NCBI GenBank assembly: GCA_030602265.1
Contig: JAUWAB010000025.1
Location: forward strand, 1 to 49,102
Source: Prolixibacteraceae bacterium
GTDB lineage: Bacteria; Bacteroidota; Bacteroidia; Bacteroidales; Prolixibacteraceae
Reading direction: 5' to 3'
DNA: 49,102 bases
Made by a program: the position numbers and the translations under genes
Shown here: piece after piece, positions 41,456 through 49,102 of the stretch
Numbering within the stretch: position 1 is the first letter of the stretch
Layout of the letters: each line of letters begins with the position of its first letter
The notes under the pieces: model-generated
Databases searched by the model: none
The model's input: the letters and a program-made list of their open reading frames with translations, nothing else
What the model was told of the DNA's origin: nothing

Positions 41456-44260
41456 CTAATTCAGCAGCACAGGTGTGCCCAGCCCGGCTTTTTCCAGTTC
41501 TTTCAGCTGGGTTTCGGCATCCCCGACTATCACATAATAGAGATTCTGCGGTTTGATGTATTTTTTTGCCAGCATGGTGTGTTCATCCACTGTAAGGGCA
41601 CGGATGAACTTCTCTTCCTGTTTTACAAAGTCGGCCGGTTTGTTGTAGGCACTGATCGAGTTGAGCATTCCCAATAACGAACCTAAAGTCTCGAAGGCCC
41701 GGGCATTCGACTTGATCCTGGAGTTTTTGACAAATTGGAGATCTTCTTCACTGATTCCGTTTACATATTTCCCGATTTCATCCCTGAATATTTCCACTGA
41801 TTCGAGGGTCGCGGTCGACCGGACACTGGAGGATGCCGTAAACTCTCCAAAATTCCTGCCGCCTGTAAATGAGGAGCGGGCACCATAGGTGAAGCCCTTT
41901 TCTTCCCGGAGAATCAGGTTGAGGAAACCGTTAAAGGATCCGCCTAATTTGTCGTTCACCACAGTAGCTGCGAAATAGTCGGGGCTCGACTGCGGCATGG
42001 CAGGTTTGCCAACCTGAATGACCGATTGTTTGGCACCGGGAACATCCACAAAATAGATTTTGGGAGTTGATGGCGGTATAGGTGGTTTGATTTCAGGCAT
42101 TTGCACATCAAAGGGCTTCCAGCGGGCAACCAGGTTTTTGGTGGCTTTGTTCACCCGCTTGCTGTCAATATCGCCCGCAATATGCATCCGGGTTACTTTC
42201 GGAGAGAGGTTACGGCTGTAATAGGCTTTCAGGTCATCCATGGTGATATTTTCCACGGTTTCGGCTGATCCGGAGGTCTCCGTCGCCAGGATATGGCCAT
42301 CCCCGTAGACCAGCTGGCGGAAAGCCGAGGCCGCAAGCCAGGTTGGATTGGCCTGGTTGCGTTTCAGGTTATTGAGTGTCCTCATTTTGATCAGGTTGAA
42401 CTGCTCTTCGTCCCATCTTGGCTCAAGCAGGATCTCTTCAACAATAGCCAGGGTTTTTTCAAAATTTCTGGCCAGGGTATTGACGCTGATGGTTATACTT
42501 TCGGTGCCGGCATTCACTGAAATCCGGGCCCCCAACAGGTCAATCACTTCTTCAAGCTCTTCGGGTGTGCGGTTTTTGGTCCCTTCAGTCAGCATATCGG
42601 CTAAAAAGGAGGCAACACCCGACTTTTCGATCGGATCTAATATGTGGCCGCCCTCAATGACCAGATTGTACTGAACCAGTGGGAGTTCACTGTTTTTAAT
42701 ACCCCAAACGCCAATGCCGTTCTTAAGTTTTGAAGTCCAGACTTTTGGCAGCGTAATCAACGGATCCGGCCCATGGGGTGGTTCCACCGACCGGTCGATG
42801 AGCGATGGCGTTTTCCTGACTTCTTCTGAAATCTCCTCTTCAACATGCACCACTTCAAGTGCTTCTGTAATGCTTTCTTCCACCACGTCAGCCCTGACTG
42901 AATTTTCTGCAACAAGGGAAACCTGGCCTTTGGGCACAAAGCTGGTCGCTACATAGTTTTTGTTCCGGATGTATTGGTTGTACACCCTCATGACATCGTC
43001 TGCAGTAACCGCCTGTATCGCCGCCAGCTCCTTCACTGCCTGTCCGGGATCACCGGCAAATTCATTGTAACGGGCTAACTGGATGGCCAGCGTGTACACT
43101 GAACTCAGCTGGTTGTAGAAACTGGTTTCCATCCCTGCCTTGATTCTTTCGAGGTCATTTTCTGTAATGCCTTCTTTCTCAAAAAGTTCAAATGCCTCAA
43201 AAATGGCTTTTTCCACTTCGGCTAAAGAGACCTTGCTGTTGGCATTCACAGAAATCTGAAAGCGGCCGCCTAACTCCTGGGTGCTGTTGAAGACACCAAC
43301 ACGGGAGGTCAGCTGTTTGTCACGGACCAACACTTTATACATGGGAGCTTTCTTCCCGCTGCTCAGGATCTGCCCCAGGAAATTCAGTGCATAACTGTCG
43401 GGGTGATAAGACTCTACCGTCGGCCAGGCCATGGTCAGCTGTGGCGTGGTGGCAAAATTGTCTTCATGGTATAGTTTTTTGGTTTTTTCTATGGTTACCG
43501 GTACCGGTTCCCTCCGTGGAATCGGGCTGCCCATGGGGATCTCCCCGAAATACCTGGAAACCAGCTTTTTTACTTCCGGGGATTCGAAATCACCTGCTAT
43601 GACCAAAGTGGCATTGTTGGGCACATAGTATTGGGCATGAAAGGCTTTTACATCGTCGATGGTGGCATTGAACAGGTCCTCCATCGAGCCGATTACCTGC
43701 CAGCTGTAAGGATGGCCTTCCGGATAAAAGCTTTTGTCCATGACGTAACTGGCATGTCCGTAAGGCCGGTTGTCGTAGTTTTGCCTTTTCTCATTCTGGA
43801 CCACATTCTGCTGATTGGCAAATGCAGCCTGGGTAACGGTATTAATGAGGTATCCCATCCGGTCGGATTCCATCCAGAGAACCATCTCCATGGCATTTTT
43901 CGGGACTACCTGGTAATAATTGGTGCCGTCCTTGCTGGTACTGCCGTTCAGCGTGCCGCCGGCATTCTGTATTTTCCTGAAAAACTGGTCCTGGGGCACA
44001 TTTTCAGACTCCTGGAACATCATATGCTCAAACAAGTGGGCAAATCCGGTCTTCCCGGGTACCTCACGGCTCGATCCCACATGGTACTGAAGGGCAATAG
44101 CCACTACCGGGTCGGATTTGTCCTGGTGCAGGACCACCTCAAGGCCGTTTGGGAGTGCATATTTTTCGAATTTAATCTGAAATTTTTCATCGGCTGAAGC
44201 CTGCCTGAAAAAGCCACATGTCGTGACAGCAAGAATGAGCGCACTAACAATTTTCTTCAT
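41456..44260 (-). CDS. M16 family zinc metallopeptidase, two fused halves
   Basis: This 934-residue secreted or periplasmic peptidase of the insulinase/pitrilysin family has a signal peptide of about 23 residues (MKKIVSALILAVTTCGFFRQASA). The N-terminal half has the inverted zinc motif HLFEH (H75, E78, H79), with the downstream Glu in VVQNEKRQNYDNRPYG. The second half, from about residue 510, begins VWTSKLKNGIGVWGIKNSELPLVQYNLVIEGGH and lacks the zinc motif; FLADMLTEGTKNRTPEEL takes its place. So it is a fusion of an active and an inactive subunit, as is common in Bacteroidota. It probably degrades short peptides in the periplasm. It is a single gene. Confidence 0.93.
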   Translation of the reverse strand: MKKIVSALILAVTTCGFFRQASADEKFQIKFEKYALPNGLEVVLHQDKSDPVVAIALQYHVGSSREVPGKTGFAHLFEHMMFQESENVPQDQFFRKIQNAGGTLNGSTSKDGTNYYQVVPKNAMEMVLWMESDRMGYLINTVTQAAFANQQNVVQNEKRQNYDNRPYGHASYVMDKSFYPEGHPYSWQVIGSMEDLFNATIDDVKAFHAQYYVPNNATLVIAGDFESPEVKKLVSRYFGEIPMGSPIPRREPVPVTIEKTKKLYHEDNFATTPQLTMAWPTVESYHPDSYALNFLGQILSSGKKAPMYKVLVRDKQLTSRVGVFNSTQELGGRFQISVNANSKVSLAEVEKAIFEAFELFEKEGITENDLERIKAGMETSFYNQLSSVYTLAIQLARYNEFAGDPGQAVKELAAIQAVTADDVMRVYNQYIRNKNYVATSFVPKGQVSLVAENSVRADVVEESITEALEVVHVEEEISEEVRKTPSLIDRSVEPPHGPDPLITLPKVWTSKLKNGIGVWGIKNSELPLVQYNLVIEGGHILDPIEKSGVASFLADMLTEGTKNRTPEELEEVIDLLGARISVNAGTESITISVNTLARNFEKTLAIVEEILLEPRWDEEQFNLIKMRTLNNLKRNQANPTWLAASAFRQLVYGDGHILATETSGSAETVENITMDDLKAYYSRNLSPKVTRMHIAGDIDSKRVNKATKNLVARWKPFDVQMPEIKPPIPPSTPKIYFVDVPGAKQSVIQVGKPAMPQSSPDYFAATVVNDKLGGSFNGFLNLILREEKGFTYGARSSFTGGRNFGEFTASSSVRSTATLESVEIFRDEIGKYVNGISEEDLQFVKNSRIKSNARAFETLGSLLGMLNSISAYNKPADFVKQEEKFIRALTVDEHTMLAKKYIKPQNLYYVIVGDAETQLKELEKAGLGTPVLLN

Positions 44261-44438
44261 TTTTTAATGATTGTATTGAATTTAAGGGGTGAAAATTAGA
44301 AAAAAATTATGTGTAAAATGGTTTTCCTTTATGTGCCATTGTTATTTTTTATAGGGTTGTTTGAACTATTGTTGGTCTGAAACGGTTTATTCATACAATA
44401 ATTAGCAGGACACAACGGGCCTGATCAGAAGAATTAAT

Positions 44439-44669
44439 ATGAAAGATAAGCTGAAAAAATACAGGATCTCTATCATTTTTGCCATAGCGGGTGCTATAGG
44501 TGGTTTTCTATACTGGCGCTTTGTGGGCTGTCTTTCAGGGACCTGCCCCATAAAGTCGGTCTGGTACTGGACCACCCTTTGGGGCACGGCTGCCGGTTAC
44601 CTGGTTGGTGACATGATCAGAGAATTTCTGGAAAAAAGGGAGAAGAAGAGAAATGAACGAACGGTTTAA
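44439..44669 (+). CDS. Small membrane protein, DUF6132-like
   Basis: This 76-residue protein has two hydrophobic segments: IIFAIAGAIGGFLYWRFVGC (about 12-31) and WTTLWGTAAGYLVGDMI. Between them is the conserved-looking CLSGTCPIKS with two Cys. The family is common in Bacteroidota, usually beside thioredoxin or rhodanese-like genes, and has no established function. It overlaps the thioredoxin gene by 17 bp, so they are translated together. The paired Cys make it a possible redox partner of the thioredoxin; this is inference. Confidence 0.75.
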   Translation: MKDKLKKYRISIIFAIAGAIGGFLYWRFVGCLSGTCPIKSVWYWTTLWGTAAGYLVGDMIREFLEKREKKRNERTV

Positions 44670-44949
44670 GACAATCATAAATTCGGAGCGGCCTGTCTTG
44701 GTGGATTTTTATGCCGACTGGTGCGAGCCATGCAAACTGATGACACCCATTCTCAAGACTGTAAAGAAGGACATCCGGCAGGTCAGGGTACTGAAGGTCA
44801 ATGTTGACCACAATCCTGTCATTGCCCATTCATTTGGCATCCACAGTCTACCTACAGTGGTATTATTCAAAAAGGGTAAACCTGAATGGATGGGCGTGGG
44901 CGTTCATTCAGCCTGTGATATCAAGGAAATCGTCAGTAATCACCTTTAA
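44653..44949 (+). CDS. Thioredoxin-fold protein with WCEPC active site
   Basis: This 98-residue cytoplasmic thioredoxin is close to the family's usual length of about 105. The active site reads FYADWCEPCKLMTPIL, with Glu in place of the Gly of the classic WCGPC. The cis-proline loop is GIHSLPTVVLFKKGK. It overlaps the DUF6132-like gene and ends with no spacer against the convergent isomerase-like gene. The Glu change should alter redox potential or partner choice compared with the housekeeping thioredoxin. Confidence 0.9.
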   Translation: MNERFKTIINSERPVLVDFYADWCEPCKLMTPILKTVKKDIRQVRVLKVNVDHNPVIAHSFGIHSLPTVVLFKKGKPEWMGVGVHSACDIKEIVSNHL

Positions 44950-45882
44950 TCAGAGACACTCCCGGACCAGATTTTGCATTTTCCCCAGCCCGGTACGCGC
45001 AACCTCCAATGCATCTCTTCCCCAGTAATCCTTATTGAAAAGCTCTAAGGAAAAGACCACCGGACGATCCTTGCGGATCATTTCGCGGATAATCTCCTTG
45101 ATGGGGGCGACGCCGTCGCCGGGATATACTCTGTCGCCGTCGGTTAGTTTTTCCCGCGGAACATTCCCCGGGTAATCATTGAAATGGAATACTTCAATTA
45201 TTCCCGGAGCAATCAGTTTAAGCGCTTCTGTCCCCGATCCTCCGCGGTGCATGTGATAGACGTCTGAGAGGATCCTGGCATCCGGGTGGTTGGCTGCTGC
45301 AGCCACATAAAGTGCCTGGGCTAAATGGTGCAGATTGGCCGATGCCCCCCAGAACTCCAGGTGTGGGGTTACCCCTTCTTTCTTTCCCATTTCCAGGATG
45401 GCATGGTAACGTTCGGCAGCCCGATCCAGGCTGAGTCCGGGGCTTTGGTGCGCCCCCATCGGGGGGGCGGCAATTCTGCGGCATCCGGCGGCCGCCAGTA
45501 GCCCCATCTCCCTCTGAAGCTGCTCCAGTCCGTTTCTCCTGACTTTCTCATCGTCTACAATCCACGGCGCAAACCCAATGGCATTTTCAATGGTAAGTCC
45601 AAGGTCACCGGCTCTTTTTCCCAGCTCAGCGGGTTTGCCTCCAGCTTCCAGATATTTCATGTATGGATCAATCCAGATTTCAATACCGGAATATCCCGCC
45701 CCCGAGGTTATCTCAAATTCTTTCAGGAAGCCGGGGTTTTGCCCCCGGATCGTACTGACGTTCAGGCAAAATGAAACGGGATTCCGTTGGCTGACGGCAG
45801 CAGGTGCCAATCCGGGCGCCAGTGCAGTACCCGCGGTTACCAATCCCAGACTTTTTATTAAATTTCTCCTTGAAATCATCAT
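44950..45882 (-). CDS. Sugar phosphate isomerase/epimerase-like TIM-barrel protein, exported
   Basis: This 310-residue protein is of the xylose-isomerase-like AP_endonuc_2 fold. The N-terminus MMISRRNLIKSLGLVTAGTALAPGLAPAAV is a twin-arginine-like signal. Barrel segments include FEITSGAGYSGIEIWIDPYM, VTPHLEFWGASANL, DARILSDVYHMHRGGSG, IEVFHFNDYPGNVPREKL and PVVFSLELFNKDYWG; Glu, Asp and His residues in these are the probable metal ligands. The ATGATG at 45882/45879 is preferred because a longer frame would overlap the GH2 gene and displace the signal. It starts 22 bp after the GH2 stop codon, so the two are one unit; it may modify the sugar released by that enzyme. Confidence 0.82.
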   Translation of the reverse strand: MMISRRNLIKSLGLVTAGTALAPGLAPAAVSQRNPVSFCLNVSTIRGQNPGFLKEFEITSGAGYSGIEIWIDPYMKYLEAGGKPAELGKRAGDLGLTIENAIGFAPWIVDDEKVRRNGLEQLQREMGLLAAAGCRRIAAPPMGAHQSPGLSLDRAAERYHAILEMGKKEGVTPHLEFWGASANLHHLAQALYVAAAANHPDARILSDVYHMHRGGSGTEALKLIAPGIIEVFHFNDYPGNVPREKLTDGDRVYPGDGVAPIKEIIREMIRKDRPVVFSLELFNKDYWGRDALEVARTGLGKMQNLVRECL

Positions 45883-45904
45883 ATTAATATTTTGGTTCCC
45901 CGGA

Positions 45905-48694
45905 TTATTCCGGATTCGTTCTGAAATCAAACCACAAGTCGAGCTCTTTCGTAAATTTCCGGCCTTGTGTGTAGAATTTATTTTTCTGGCTCATCGGGCC
46001 AAGGGCTTCCGGTTTTTTAAATTTTGTGCCGATGGCGCTGATGCCGTGCAGGAATGAAATATTTCCCGATGGGAAAGCCGGTGCGGTATTCAGGTTGTAG
46101 GCCCCTGCCGGCGGTTCCGGGGTAAACATGCGCAGGAAAACATCCTCACTGGCGCAATAAATGGTAAAAGGCTGTTTGCTGCCACGGATTTCCACGGCAT
46201 AAAAATCCTTGTGGTATCCCTTGAATTCCGGGTAAATCAGTTCTCCCTCCCCGGTGATGGTGTTGTTGTACTCTTTTTCCCATACTCCGAATGCATTACC
46301 CTTCAACCTGTTTTTCCAGACGCGGTATGGACCGGCTCCAACCCATCGCATGCTTTTAACCTGATCTTCAGGATAATCGAAGGATATTCCCATGGTAGTG
46401 GTTTCCCAGGGTGGGAGATAAACCATTTCCAACTGAAGCAAGCCCGACGGATGCATGGTCCAGCGTACACTTTTATAGATCCCGTCATAAAGCACCTCAA
46501 CAATGGCTTTATTGCCCTCCATGCGACTCTTTATCTCCTTGAATTTGGCCTCTCCTTCGGCCGGGACCGGCCCGTTTCCGAAACCGGTTGCTCCGGAAGG
46601 GTTGTCAACAGATACCAGCAGTCCTGTTTTTTTACTGAATGCTGCGGTAATTCCGGAGGCTGAAAGATTGATCACATCGTCGCTTCCGGTAATCCGGGAC
46701 GGTTCAGTTCCCTCTCCGCTGACCTTGGAAGCCGTGAATTCTGACGGCGTTGAGACCGGCCAGCTCCAGGTGTAAATTTCATTGCCGTACGGATCGGTGG
46801 CGGTGATGTACAGTACATCGTAACTGTAGAAATTTTCAGGCAGGTTAACTTTCAGGATTCCTTTCTCACCCGGGGCCAGACCAGGGGATAAAATGGATCC
46901 GCTCACAATATCTGTTGGTTCCGGATTTTTCAGGGAAAGTTTTCCCAACTTCCAGCTAAATTGGCACTGACTGAGCCGGGTATAGTGATATCGGTTCTCG
47001 ATTTCAAATGTGCCGTTGAACTGAGGGGTAATGTATCTTCGCCCGAAATGGATGGGCGCCCACAATTCCCGGATGGTATAAAAGCTGCCTTCTTTTTCGT
47101 GGAACGGGCCGAGGATGCCATCGGGAGCATTATTTTTATAGGTGTCGATCTCTCCGTTGCGGTCGGTGCGAACCACGCCCTCGTCGGCGAACACCCAAAG
47201 GAAGCCTCCGGCCGACAGCGGGTTATACCACATCTGGTTCCAGTAATCCTCTAACCCTGCACCATGGCCCCCGTCGTAGAGCCCGTGCAGGAACTCGGTG
47301 GGAAAGGCGACGTTCTGCCCGTGCTGGTGGGTTCCGGTTCCGTAATCGTAATCCTTGTAATGCTGGGTATCGGTTCCCCGGAATATGTCCCAGGGATGGA
47401 TCAGCGGCCTCTTCTGTGGATCGAGCTCATCAAACCAATGGTCGAGTTCCGTATTCCAGCCGCCCTCATTGCCATTGTCCCAGATAACGATGGAGGGGTG
47501 GTTGACGTCTCTTTTGAGCATCGACTGTGCCAGGATGGATCCTGCTGGCGTGTCGTAGGCGGTCTGCCAGCCGGCCAGCTCATTCAGTACGAATAGTCCC
47601 AGCGAGTCGCAAACCTCCAGAAAATGCTTGTCGGGCGGGTAGTGCGACATCCGCACGGCATTCATGTTCATCTCCTTAATCAGCTTCACATCGTTGATGC
47701 TGTGCTGCCTGCTCAAAGTACGGCCGGTTGTTGGCCAAAAGGAGTGGCGGTTGACGCCCTTGAATTTTATTCTGACACCGTTGACATAGATTCCGTCCTT
47801 TTCGCGAAGTTCAACCGTACGAAACCCAAAGCGTTCCCTGATGGCATGAAGGGTTCCGTTGCCATCTTCCAGTTTTACATCCAGAAAATAAAGATTAGGA
47901 AATTCCGGATCCCAGGTTTTTATCCCGCTGAATGCCGCGGATAGGCGGGTGAGGGTCTCTTCTTTGCTGATATTTTGGGAAAACGGACTGCCCACCGGCT
48001 TCCCGGATAAATCGGTTACCTGTGCTGATACCCGTGTGGCAGCCTTCCTGCCTGTCAGGAAAACATCCACAGATAATGTGCCGTCTGCTTTGGCATCCAG
48101 TGCTATACGTTCGATGTGCTCCCGGGGTTTGGTTTCCATGTATACCGGCCTGAAGATGCCTCCGAAAATCCAGAAGTCGCATCTCCGTTCGGCCTCATTA
48201 ACTGATTCATTGGCTGAATGTTTGGCCACGGTGACTTCCAGCAGGTTCTCCCGGCCAAAGCGAAGGAGCTTGCTGATGTCGTATGAAAATCGGTAAAACG
48301 CTCCCTGGTGTATGGGTCCGGCACTTTTTCCGTTGACTTTAACTTCCGTATCCGTCATCGATCCTTCGAAAACCAGACTGACAGCTTTATCTTTCCAGTC
48401 GGCCGGAACGGTGAAACGGTGGCGGTACATGCCCTTTTCCTTGCCACGGTCTTCATCCTTGTCGTGGCCGTAGTTGTACTTTCCGAATCCCTGCAACTCC
48501 CAGCAAGATGGGACCGGTATGGTAGTCCAGTAGCCCGAATTCATTCCACCGGTGCAGAAAAATTCCCAGTCGACGGTCTGGTCACTGCCGGTACCCGACA
48601 GATATTGAATTTGGGTGTTCTGCGCATTCAGGGTAACAACTCCCGTAAATAGAAAAAGAATCAAAATTTGGGCGGTTTTGGTCAGTTTTTTCAT
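45905..48694 (-). CDS. GH2 family beta-galactosidase-like glycosidase, secreted
   Basis: This 929-residue enzyme has a signal peptide of about 24 residues (ending TLNAQ). The jelly-roll domain starts near residue 40 (WTTIPVPSCWELQGFGKYNYG, FEGSMTDTEVKVNGKSAG). The barrel has GVNRHSFWPTTGRTLS, NAVRMSHYPPDKHFLEVCDSLGLFVLNELAGW, the acid/base E410 in IVIWDNGNEGGWN (more often WSLGNE) and the probable nucleophile E467 in AFPTEFLHGLYDG. The C-terminal third is beta-rich (MRWVGAGPYRVWKNRL). A true beta-galactosidase, beta-glucuronidase or other GH2 activity cannot be separated by eye. The 408 bp upstream hold only repeats. Confidence 0.88.
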   Translation of the reverse strand: MKKLTKTAQILILFLFTGVVTLNAQNTQIQYLSGTGSDQTVDWEFFCTGGMNSGYWTTIPVPSCWELQGFGKYNYGHDKDEDRGKEKGMYRHRFTVPADWKDKAVSLVFEGSMTDTEVKVNGKSAGPIHQGAFYRFSYDISKLLRFGRENLLEVTVAKHSANESVNEAERRCDFWIFGGIFRPVYMETKPREHIERIALDAKADGTLSVDVFLTGRKAATRVSAQVTDLSGKPVGSPFSQNISKEETLTRLSAAFSGIKTWDPEFPNLYFLDVKLEDGNGTLHAIRERFGFRTVELREKDGIYVNGVRIKFKGVNRHSFWPTTGRTLSRQHSINDVKLIKEMNMNAVRMSHYPPDKHFLEVCDSLGLFVLNELAGWQTAYDTPAGSILAQSMLKRDVNHPSIVIWDNGNEGGWNTELDHWFDELDPQKRPLIHPWDIFRGTDTQHYKDYDYGTGTHQHGQNVAFPTEFLHGLYDGGHGAGLEDYWNQMWYNPLSAGGFLWVFADEGVVRTDRNGEIDTYKNNAPDGILGPFHEKEGSFYTIRELWAPIHFGRRYITPQFNGTFEIENRYHYTRLSQCQFSWKLGKLSLKNPEPTDIVSGSILSPGLAPGEKGILKVNLPENFYSYDVLYITATDPYGNEIYTWSWPVSTPSEFTASKVSGEGTEPSRITGSDDVINLSASGITAAFSKKTGLLVSVDNPSGATGFGNGPVPAEGEAKFKEIKSRMEGNKAIVEVLYDGIYKSVRWTMHPSGLLQLEMVYLPPWETTTMGISFDYPEDQVKSMRWVGAGPYRVWKNRLKGNAFGVWEKEYNNTITGEGELIYPEFKGYHKDFYAVEIRGSKQPFTIYCASEDVFLRMFTPEPPAGAYNLNTAPAFPSGNISFLHGISAIGTKFKKPEALGPMSQKNKFYTQGRKFTKELDLWFDFRTNPE

Positions 48695-48929
48695 TGGTTA
48701 TTTCATTGATTTTTGCAAAATAAGCAAAAAAACTGTCCACAGATTACACAGATTGTAAAAATGATGCGGGGTACATGGTGCATGGTTCGCTATGGAAAAA
48801 CGGTGTAGGGCAAGCACATGTGCTTGCTTTGGTTCCTGTAATGTCAAACGTGACTCTTAAAGTCGGGGTACTGGGTTCGTTTTTACGTGGGGCAGGGTAC
48901 AGGTACCGGATCACCGGATCTCTAAAGGG

Positions 48930-48962
48930 TATCAAGTATCAGGTATCAAGAATCAAGACAAA
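48930..48962. repeat. TATCAAG-type short repeats
   Basis: Three near-tandem units GTATCAAG/GTATCAGG/TATCAAG occur here, in the opposite orientation to those at 18183-18206. They belong to the same class of intergenic low-complexity repeat as the TAATGTC tracts. No gene is seen in 48695-49102. Confidence 0.6.
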
Positions 48963-49044
48963 AGATGAACTTCCCTAAATAAGGTTGACAGTTTTTACTA
49001 ATTATTTACTTGCTTACTTAGTTAATTACTATCGGACAATTATG

Positions 49045-49102
49045 AGCCAGAAGGCCTTCTTTTGGCTCAAAATCAAAGTGGCTCGATGCCACCTTGATTT
49101 TG
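49045..49102. repeat. Two adjacent hairpins at the window end
   Basis: GAGCCAGAAGG pairs with CCTTC and GGCTC (49045-49068). Then CAAAATCAAAGTGG (49068-49081) pairs with CCACCTTGATTTTG (49089-49102) at 13 of 14 positions around a 7-nt loop. They could be a terminator for a gene beyond the window or a repeat end. Confidence 0.5.

Overview
The window looks like a chromosomal segment of a polysaccharide-degrading member of the Bacteroidota, probably of the order Bacteroidales or Marinilabiliales. The evidence is direct but not species-level: many lipoprotein-type glycoside hydrolases, several promoters of the Bacteroidetes form TTTG-N20-TAnnTTTG, few Shine-Dalgarno sites, an RHS protein with the typical 'YY.FGMEM' and 'ARFYDP' core, an OMP_b-brl-type TonB-linked receptor, and the small YtxH / holin-like / DUF6327-like and DUF6132-like membrane proteins common in this phylum.

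Layout. 1-1771: the 3' end of an RHS toxin-type gene, a lipoprotein that may be its immunity partner, and a displaced RHS-core scrap; this part is AT-rich. 1772-3242: a complete IS256-family element with 23-bp terminal inverted repeats and an 8-bp target duplication, inserted at the start codon of a GH92 mannosidase gene (3250-5622). 5882-9292: an AAA ATPase of the DUF4143 type behind two near-palindromes, a 2Fe-2S/ASKHA corrinoid-activator-like protein, and a 300-bp dispersed repeat. 9293-14027: a DUF1593 lipoprotein, a Tat-type aldo/keto reductase, a putative TIM-barrel glycosidase and a Fic protein. 14209-16267: a beta-helix lipoprotein and, on the minus strand, a roughly 550-nt transcription unit with a good promoter and terminator but no reading frame, a candidate structured RNA.

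16429-25983 is a mannose-catabolic block: GntR/UTRA repressor with two operator-like repeats at its start, ROK sugar kinase, MFS sugar importer, an alpha/alpha-barrel glycosidase-like lipoprotein, a long phosphomannose isomerase, and a GH38 alpha-mannosidase. Together they would release mannose, import it, phosphorylate it and convert it to fructose-6-phosphate. 26175-34593 holds a DODA-type dioxygenase behind a second copy of the 300-bp repeat, a TonB-dependent receptor, a three-gene membrane-stress cluster, an ABC exporter pair and a DmeF-like metal transporter, each unit closed by a clear hairpin terminator.

34818-40832 carries a GH29 fucosidase and a xylan unit (GPH symporter, GH10 xylanase, GH43) behind a pair of GTAA-N3-TTAC palindromes. 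41456-48694 has a double M16 peptidase, a DUF6132/thioredoxin pair, and a GH2 beta-galactosidase with a sugar isomerase/epimerase-like protein. No SusC/SusD pair is present, so these carbohydrate genes are not a classical polysaccharide utilisation locus. No tRNA, rRNA or CRISPR array was seen.
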